From Miscanthus floridulus (lineage: Eukaryota; Streptophyta; Magnoliopsida; Poales; Poaceae): DNA of 64,000 bases. Shown here piece after piece: positions 57,781 to 64,000 of the stretch. The stretch covers positions 10,727,707 through 10,791,706 of the forward strand of contig NC_089581.1 of the NCBI RefSeq assembly GCF_019320115.1, given 5' to 3'. The notes below the pieces were generated by a model, which made no database searches, had not been told where the DNA came from, and was given only the letters and a program-made list of their open reading frames with translations. Each line of letters opens with the position of its first letter. The stretch's first letter is position 1. The translations under genes were made by a program, and so were the position numbers.

Positions 57781-58270
57781 ACATAGAGACCTTTTGTCAC
57801 AGACGGACTGCAACTCCTCCGCCTCTTAAAACCCAATCTGCCCACATGTGTAAACATTTATTACTGTAGCAGTGTGATAAGCTTATTTTGATCATTGAAA
57901 AGTCAAAGATAATAGATTTTGACCATTCATTTCCTCATACTCAGATATAGGGGCCAAACTATAAGTAATATATATTGTCATTTTCTGTAGAATCAATATC
58001 ATCGAATATGCGCTTTGAATACAAGTCTATTGGTACAAGCTAAGTTTTATATCTTAAACTTGTATATAATTTGGATAATTATAGGTCAAAAGTTTGTATG
58101 AGCTAAGTTTTTTCAGTACAAAATATGATTACATCGTTTCAGCACGGAGGGGGTACGGTTTCTGTAACCATTGCATTTATTTTTGCAAGTAAAATAAAGA
58201 AACTTGACTGACCCCTCAGGCCTCAACACACAACTCCAACTAGATTGGTGCGTCTCTCTCCCCCTGACTC
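57781..58270. other. Non-coding spacer
   Basis: AT-rich, with a CAGCACGGAGGGGGTACGG fragment near 58140 resembling the edge of a Stowaway-type MITE. No gene. Confidence 0.4.
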
Positions 58271-58560
58271 TCTATATATACAAAGGTAGTTCGTCTCAGT
58301 CGTTCCCTCTTGAATAATCTTGATCAAACGCATGGCCAAGAAGCTAATTTTATTTTGTAGACCTCGTCTTGGAGGTCGACCCAAAAGTCTGACCTGGTGG
58401 TAATGAGCGGCATTGGGAAAGTTGTGTGCTCTGAAGCGGTAACAGAAAGAGCTACCTAGACCGAATCCTGAGGGGTGCTTGCCAGATGAGTGGCCGCCAT
58501 GCATGCTATGCCGTGCTTCTTGGTCTCGAATCCTCAGCCATGCAACCATTGGTGCACCAT
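58271..58560 (+). ncRNA. Candidate 21-PHAS precursor (site 14)
   Basis: TATA TCTATATATAC at 58271-58281; site GTAATGAGCGGCATTGGGAA at 58401-58420, intermediate between classes A and C, 15 of 20 positions (16 if the CGGGAA target variant is used). The 155-codon minus-strand frame here is unrecognised and probably chance. Confidence 0.5.
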
Positions 58561-58985
58561 ATGTGGACGCTGAGGCCTGCGGACACCCGAAGTGGTATAA
58601 GCTAGTTGCTAGCTTTAAGCTATCTTCTTCAATGGTGCTAAGTTTTAGTATATAGCTCATAATATCGATAGCCCCACATGACACTCTCACATGATTACAA
58701 ATGTGTGTATGAGCCTAGCTCTTGATCAAGAGTTAGCTTTTCTCTCTCTTATATTAAAATATGAAAAAAAAATGCTTAGAGCTAGCTTATTAGTCACCCA
58801 TTACAGTGCCCTGAGAGCAATTGCAATGGTCCCATTGAGTTACTTGGCATCAGAGTAGGCTCTTTTACTAGGGTCATGGAGTAATTGCTTTGTACCACAT
58901 ATATAATTAAAATCAGGATTATGTGGAACAAGCAGCACTAGGAAGACGAATTTTCACGTGTAAAATTAATGCCAAATAATATGTG
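58561..58985. other. Non-coding spacer with a weak target relic
   Basis: CATGGAGTAATTGCTTTGTACC (58874) is shared with 22097. GGAACAAGCAGCACTAGGAA at 58923-58942 is a badly mismatched relative of the target motif. No gene. Confidence 0.4.
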
Positions 58986-59100
58986 CCATGTTCGCTTTGC
59001 TGATAAGCCATGGCTGAAAATACTGTTGGCCGATTTGTTGTGAGAGAAAAATAATATTCGTTGGTTGAAAAAGTACGGCTTATAAGCCAAGCGAACAGGG
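58986..59100. mobile_element. Small MITE (115 bp)
   Basis: Terminal inverted repeats CCATGTTCGCTTTGCTGATAAGCC-like on the left and GGCTTATAAGCCAAGCGAACAGGG-like on the right. This is a very common small grass MITE. The target duplication was not resolved. Confidence 0.7.
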
Positions 59101-59132
59101 CGATGGTTAAGCAAAGTTCAACTTATTTTTTA

Positions 59133-59180
59133 CTCCCTCCATTGAAAAGCCAAACAACTTATAATTTGGAATGGAGGGAG
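59133..59180. mobile_element. Stowaway-like mini-element
   Basis: CTCCCTCCATTG...GAATGGAGGGAG between TA dinucleotides, only 48 bp; an internally deleted Stowaway end pair. Confidence 0.5.
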
Positions 59181-59339
59181 TACCTTCTATTATTTTGTTG
59201 TTGTGCTGGTGCGTAAATCCAGATCTCTGTCATTATTCAATAAACTTGGAAGCCTATCATACCAGCCTGTCATTATTTTCAAGTGCTCGTATGTGTAGAT
59301 GATGAGAGCACTAGATCATCCTTTTAGACGACTATTCAT

Positions 59340-59610
59340 GACACAACCTGTGGTGTTAAGCAAAAATGTAATCTATCATGCGGGCCGTTTTGGAGCACTT
59401 GTAGCGTGTTTCCTTTGGTAACCTTCCCCATTGAACGCTTACAAATTAAAGGACTGAGCGCTAGAGAATTGAAAGACTGTATAGCATGGGCATGGGCAGT
59501 GTTGGGAAAACGAGTTCTAGAGCTTGGCCAGCTCCGTGAGAAATGTTTTATAGCTGCACGCATGGATTACCACCAAGGTTTAGTTGAGGCCTGAGCTAAC
59601 ACACTTTCAT
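59340..59610 (+). ncRNA. Candidate 21-PHAS precursor, class C (site 15)
   Basis: Site GGCATGGGCAGTGTTGGGAA at 59489-59508, decoding GMGSVGKTS. TGTTTCCTTTGGTAACCTTCCCC upstream and CAGCTCCGTGAGAAATGTTTTATAGCTGCA downstream match 55070-55200. No TATA at the expected distance. Confidence 0.5.
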
Positions 59611-60290
59611 GAAAGGTGAGATGGCTTCCAAACCTTGGTGTTTGTCACAAAGACTGCTCCTTCGGGTGTGCGCTGATTCAGTTCATAGATGCTCTAACAC
59701 CCGTTGGCAAAAAATTCTCACCACAGATTATACTTCTTCATATATGTGTATTGTGCCCAGCAAAGTCAAATTTGCAAAAAAAAAAAGGTAAATGATTTTC
59801 TCATTCAGAAAAATAATTGTATATTTCCCTTCATTCTCTGCTCAAATGGTTGCTGCTTGTTTGAATGTCATTATTGTGGGTCCTGTTTGTGCACAAATAA
59901 TTAAGATCATTGTTTTAAGATTCTACTAAGTTTTAACTCATCTATACATATAGTGATTGTTATTGAGTAAGTCATGAAAAGAACATTTAACATCATTGTA
60001 ATTTTTTCACGTATGCTATCAATACCACCTCCATATTTTAATCTGACAAGTCAAAATTTATAACATTTTATTAATAATTGGTCAAATTATATACATGTTT
60101 AATTCTAATACATTGTTGAATTTGAAGCAGTTGATAGTATACTGAAAGTAAATTAAAATTATATGTGCCCTTGGTGACTTTTCCAGAAAAATGTACGTTT
60201 AACATTAATGTGCAGAGCCACCATGGTTATTAATTAGTCGCTCCATTCATCCAGCTAGTTATTATATACGATTGGTTTATTGGTCATCGA
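59611..60290. repeat. Module DNA with Stowaway-like relic and class A promoter block
   Basis: 60030-60190 and 60195-60260 repeat the blocks at 55650-55880, about 4.35 kb away. No gene. Confidence 0.5.
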
Positions 60291-60440
60291 AATGTATGCA
60301 TTTGTATGTAGGTTTCAACACATAGCGCACATCTATTATATGTATCATGTATGTGAGGAATATATTTGTTTTGAGTTTGGATGACCAGGTTGTCTAGCTG
60401 ACAATTGAGAAGATCGTCCACCCACTGCCTGGTGCGTGGA
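60291..60440 (+). other. Class A position with the site lost
   Basis: CACATCTATTATATGTATCATGTATGTGAGGAATATATTTG matches the class A leader, but at the site position only GGATGACCAGGTTGTC remains. The following GACAATTGAGAAGATCGTCC matches 56085. Confidence 0.45.
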
Positions 60441-60931
60441 GGTAATCTAGCAGAGCCTACAGCCTAGAGCCCAGTGTTGCATGTCACTTGTGAGGTTCTC
60501 ACACACATTAGGGCGTCTCCTTGGCCTAATTTAGAGCTAGCGGAATCAACCTTTTAATAACTGAATAGTGCAAACAGCAGGAGAGAAATGTGGGCACGCT
60601 ACCTAGCTAACTAGTTTCCCACATGTCATTCCAATTTTTGACACGAGGATTTTAGGTTTATCTATTAGTTCCCTACAATGAGTACAGTACAAGCTTGAGA
60701 CATGTGAGCACTTTAGTTTGGAACATGCATGCCGACATCAAAAAGAGAGACATGGCCTGATGCCTATGTGTATCCTTGACTTTATTTTACTGCCATAGTG
60801 TCATATTTTTCATGTGCACACATGACAAATACAAGACTTGGACCAAGGCTAATAATATAGTCTGCTGATACGGACAGCTATATATTGATCAGCATATAAA
60901 TACACTTGCACCGCACCACTACCACCTCACC

Positions 60932-61460
60932 ATATAAGCCTCCAGTGTGAGGGCTCCTTATAGTAGGCCACGAGAATATGGAACACATTTTGCCTGCCCA
61001 CCAACTCTCATCAACTAGATACCTCCCTCTTCAGTCTTTTCTTCACACTGTTTGCTGGTGTGCGTCTCTGTCGGAGTGAGCGACCTCAGGACAATGAATA
61101 GTGTCATGTCACGGTTGTAGCCAATGAATAGTGTCGTGTCATGTGACCTCAGTGGCACAACTTGTATGAGATCTTGTCGGGTTCGCTCAGTGAAGATCCA
61201 CCTGCCCCAACATTCTCGGTGGATGATCTTTGTGATCTCTCTAAGGTGGTCGGAGCTCCTAGTTCCATGTTATCCTGACCTCCTCGATCTATGCGTGGCG
61301 GTCGTCGCCCCAATCCTGTGGATAGGGTGGTCAGCACCCCAATTCAATATAGTCTGACTAGATGGAGAATGGCCCGCGGGGTGCACTGCTCATTCAGATA
61401 ACTTGTAATTTTGAAATGCGGATCCAAGAAATCTCTTGATTTGTTTTCCTTTGGATTATA
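60932..61460 (+). ncRNA. Candidate 21-PHAS precursor, class B (site 16)
   Basis: TATA ATATAAG at 60932-60938; site GGAGTGAGCGACCTCAGGAC at 61073-61092. The leader (AGCCTCCAGTGTGAGGGC, GAATATGGAACACATTTTG) and the 3' flank (GGCACAACTTGTATGAGATC) match 32045-32300. GAATAGTGTCATGTCACGG is followed by a partial tandem copy at 61128. Confidence 0.55.
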
Positions 61461-62136
61461 GCATGTGTCGTGATATTTGACTTTTGACAAAATTTTCCTT
61501 ATAATAACAAATAGAAACACAAAAACATTAAATAATTTTGTGTACAATTTAAATTCTATGAAAATTTATTTGATCATGATAATGAACTTTGTAAATTGCA
61601 CTATTGCGTAGAAGAGAAGGACTACGACCACAACAATAAGTCAATAATCAAGTAGGGGCCTTTGCAATCTTCTATGGTATTGGCTTAGTCACCTGGTAAG
61701 CAGAATGCCAAACAGGGAGCCGCAAAAATTGCATAGGTCGTTTTCTTGTGCTAATTCAAGTTTCGTACATTTTTTTAAAAGTGTGCTTAGACACTTCCAA
61801 AAACCTTGCAGCTTGCTTCTAGCTACTCTCAGGGTTCCAAGAATCATCAATACAAGGTCGGCCATGCATGATTATGCTAATTGCAGTAGATGAAAACATA
61901 AATAATCCAGATTGGAGTTTAGTCAAGTATATAGGATAATATGATGTCTGTTTTAACTGTTTGCATTTTTATTTTAAATTTTGATGCATCCACTTTAGTG
62001 TATTGTTGCCAATTGCCACAGTGCTACATTCTGTCATACAAATATTGTCCTAGATGATTTCACACCTAGCAATGCATTCTGTGGCGTCAGACTTAGGGTT
62101 CACTATTACTTTTTTGGACCAAGAGTACATACCCAC
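61461..62136. repeat. Duplicated module block
   Basis: 61690-61990 is the paralogue of 54290-54610. The class C upstream block begins at 62110 (CCAAGAGTACATACCCAC) and is cut at about 62137. No gene. Confidence 0.55.
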
Positions 62137-62397
62137 CACTATGTCAGAGATGTACATTAGAGATGCGGGTAATAAACAGTCATCCGAGATGGAACAAAGG
62201 CGTCTGAAAATTCACATCTCTGATGTAAACACATTAGAGACGTGTTTTCCGATGACTCGTGATCAGAGACATGTTTTTACGCATCTTTAGTCGCGTCTTA
62301 AATAAAATGTCTTTGATGAAGGATCGTCACAGACATAGGTAAACACATCCTGATGAGTGTCTCATCAGATAAACGTTTTGGCTATGCCTGTGTAGTG
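62137..62397. mobile_element. Possible short CACTA-like element
   Basis: Starts CACTATGTCAGAGATG and ends GTGTAGTG, with inner TCAGAGATGT / CAGAGACATG repeats on both sides. The flanking triplets (CAC and GCG) do not match, so the ends or the family may be wrong. Confidence 0.35.
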
Positions 62398-62820
62398 GCG
62401 TGCGCCATGTGGTGACGGGATGAGCTACTATGAAGCCAACCGACAGCGCTAGCATGGCAAGGAGGGGGAGCCAATAGCGGCGGGCAGCGAGCCCACGATG
62501 CATGCGACCGGCGAGGAGCTCCATGTGGCACCATGTCAGCGTGCAACGCCATCCAAGTCCCACCATATATGGGCGCCACCTAGGAAGAAATGGGTCGTTT
62601 CTTCCCAAATGCAAAAATCATCATTTCCTCCTGTGCATTGGAGGTTGGGTAGAATTTGTTTCTCAGATGAGAGAAACCATTTCAACAACTTTTCTCTCTT
62701 TCTTTAATAATTAGGAGGCAACATCAGTTTTTGCTTAGCAGATCATAGATCATTTAAATCTGTATGGAATTTTTTTCCCTCATGTGTCGGGACTGCCCTT
62801 AGATCAGGAAACACCTCTGA
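62398..62820. other. Non-coding spacer
   Basis: A GC-rich patch (62400-62590) of unknown origin, then AT-rich DNA. No recognisable protein in any frame. Confidence 0.4.
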
Positions 62821-63033
62821 GAGCAAGGCTAATAATACAACCCTGGCTATATAAATCCTTGCGGCCTACCTTTCAGCCCACTCATATAGTAGTTATGTCT
62901 TCAATATTAATACCTTGCCCAGATGTCTCTCTCACAGGGTTACTTGGTTCTTGTATTCGAGTCGGCTGTAAACTTACAACCCGCTTCTCTTCTCTCCCCT
63001 TCCCTCTCTCCACCTCAACATTCAGCCTGCTTA
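62821..63033 (+). mobile_element. Tourist-like MITE, truncated by a CACTA insertion
   Basis: GAGCAAGGCTAATAATACAACC...CAGCCTGCTTA aligns with the outer MITE at 53716-54203 minus its nested copy. It is cut 20-25 bp before its right end by the element starting at 63034. Confidence 0.75.
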
Positions 63034-64000
63034 CACTACTGGAGGCGGGCTCTTTGCCGAGTGCCTGTTGCACTCGGCAAAAGCAGCTTTGCACTCGGCA
63101 AAGCCTTTGCCCAGTGCAACACTCGGCAAAGAGCCTCCATCGAATCCCCTTCCTGAAAAGGCTGCTTTGCCGAGTGCTAAATTTCGGGCACTCAGCAAAG
63201 GCTTTGCTGAGTGCCGTGCGGGCACTCGGCAAAGATTTGATGTCGTCGGCCGACGGCCGACGCCGTCTAATTTTTTTTTAAAAAAACTCTTTGCCGAGTG
63301 CCACAGCTCCGGCACTCGACAAAGAAATCTGTTTTTTTTAACCTCTTTGCCGAGTGCCACAGCACCGGCACTCGGCAAAGGGTGTTTTTTATTTTATTTT
63401 TTTAAATTTTCTTTGCCGAGTGCAATGGTCATTACACTCGGCAAAGCCACCTCTAAATTTCTTTTTTTTGTTTTTTGCTTTTCCATTTAAACAACAATGC
63501 ATATATATATATAATAGAAACCACAATTCAACAGCAATAAATTACAAACCACATTTATATATTACAAACGACCAAATTTGTCCGAAATCCACAATTTATT
63601 ACAAACCACAAGTTCATAGTCCATGTCACACCCAATTTTAAGGATAAAATTGAATGCACAAAACTCGTGTATGCCCAGGAATCAATCACACACACAAGCT
63701 GACAAATTACATAAAGTATCATCACGGTGTCTCATACATCAGAGTTATAATAAAACTTAGTCTTATACATCACAGCGAAAAAATAAAAAGATAATAACAC
63801 TCTCGTGGCCGTCATCACAGGGAAGGTCAACTGGTTGACCACAAACCTAATAATCATTGGGGAAATCCTCATACCCGTTGTCATCTGTTACCCATCCGGG
63901 ATTTTTATCCAAGTAAAGAAAATAAACAAGTGTAAGTACATTCCGTACTTAGCAAGCTAATATGGGGTTATGAAGCTCAAAAAGGATATACTCTGATTTA
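63034..64000 (-). mobile_element. Second large CACTA element (partial, continues past the window)
   Basis: Starts CACTACTGGAGGCGGGC and has TTTGCCGAGTGC / GCACTCGGCAAAG arrays to about 63450, the same family as 25260-29857. GCAATGGTCATTACACTCGG near 63422 resembles the complement of the right subterminal end of that element, so this is probably its 3' end, giving minus orientation. Confidence 0.85.
63624..64000 (-). repeat. Edge of a Gypsy LTR inside the second CACTA element
   Basis: TGTCACACCCAATTTTAAGG on the plus strand; read on the minus strand the sequence ends ...AATTGGGTGTGACA, with GCTAAGTACGGAATGTACTTA further in, the 3' part of a Tekay-type LTR. It extends beyond the window. Confidence 0.55.

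Noticed and set aside
58223..58690. 155-codon minus-strand frame
   Set aside because: It overlaps a TATA-plus-target-site structure on the plus strand, has no known domain and no counterpart in the other modules.

Overview
This is intergenic plant nuclear DNA, almost certainly from a grass. The evidence is a CACTA element with TTTGCCGAGTGC / GCACTCGGCAAAG subterminal repeats, a second CACTA family with AGTCCCGGTTGG repeats, a Tat-lineage Gypsy element with an antisense accessory gene, a Tekay-like long LTR and several grass-type MITEs. I see no intact host protein gene, no tRNA or rRNA and no CRISPR array. The species cannot be fixed from the sequence; a panicoid grass is my guess.

Layout. 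(1) 1-20685 is a stack of nested LTR retrotransposons. A minus-strand Tat-type Gypsy element (408-14388) sits inside the tandem-repeat internal region of a plus-strand LTR element (1-407 and 14389-16761). That element in turn sits just inside the 3' LTR of a Tekay-like chromovirus (PPT and 3.8-kb LTR, 16762 to about 20685). (2) 20686-63030 is the unusual part. It is AT-rich, non-coding DNA built from repeated, diverged modules, and it carries at least 16 copies of a motif resembling the miR2118/miR482 target site, core GGAATGGGAGGCATCAGGAA. Where a TATA box can be seen, the motif usually lies about 80-140 bp downstream of it. This is the layout of precursors of 21-nt reproductive phasiRNAs (21-PHAS loci), so I read the region as a 21-PHAS cluster of about 40 kb. 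(3) Transposons have broken the cluster up: a 4.6-kb CACTA (25260-29857), a 533-bp CACTA derivative (34015-34547), a TIR element (about 34881-35792), a 5'-truncated LINE (36234-36733), a non-autonomous LTR element (37652-45945), a Copia element (47074-52458) and several MITEs. A further CACTA begins at 63034 and runs out of the window, carrying the edge of another Gypsy LTR.

Three site classes recur in the order C, A, B. Class A resembles GGAATGAGCGGTATCAGGAA, class B resembles GGAGTGAGCGGCATCAGGAC, and class C resembles GGAATGGGCGGTGTTGGGAA. The order is clearest in two neighbouring modules about 4.3 kb apart (sites at 55134/56045/57468 and 59489/degenerate near 60380/61073). The best single site is on the minus strand at 33966-33985 and differs from the recalled consensus core at one position. 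Its TATA box is separated from it by the small CACTA element; removing that element restores the usual spacing of about 93 bp. Class C sites read in one frame as the NB-LRR P-loop (GMGGVGKTS), although no NB-LRR gene surrounds them. All miR2118 comparisons use my memory of the family; no database search or small-RNA data were available.
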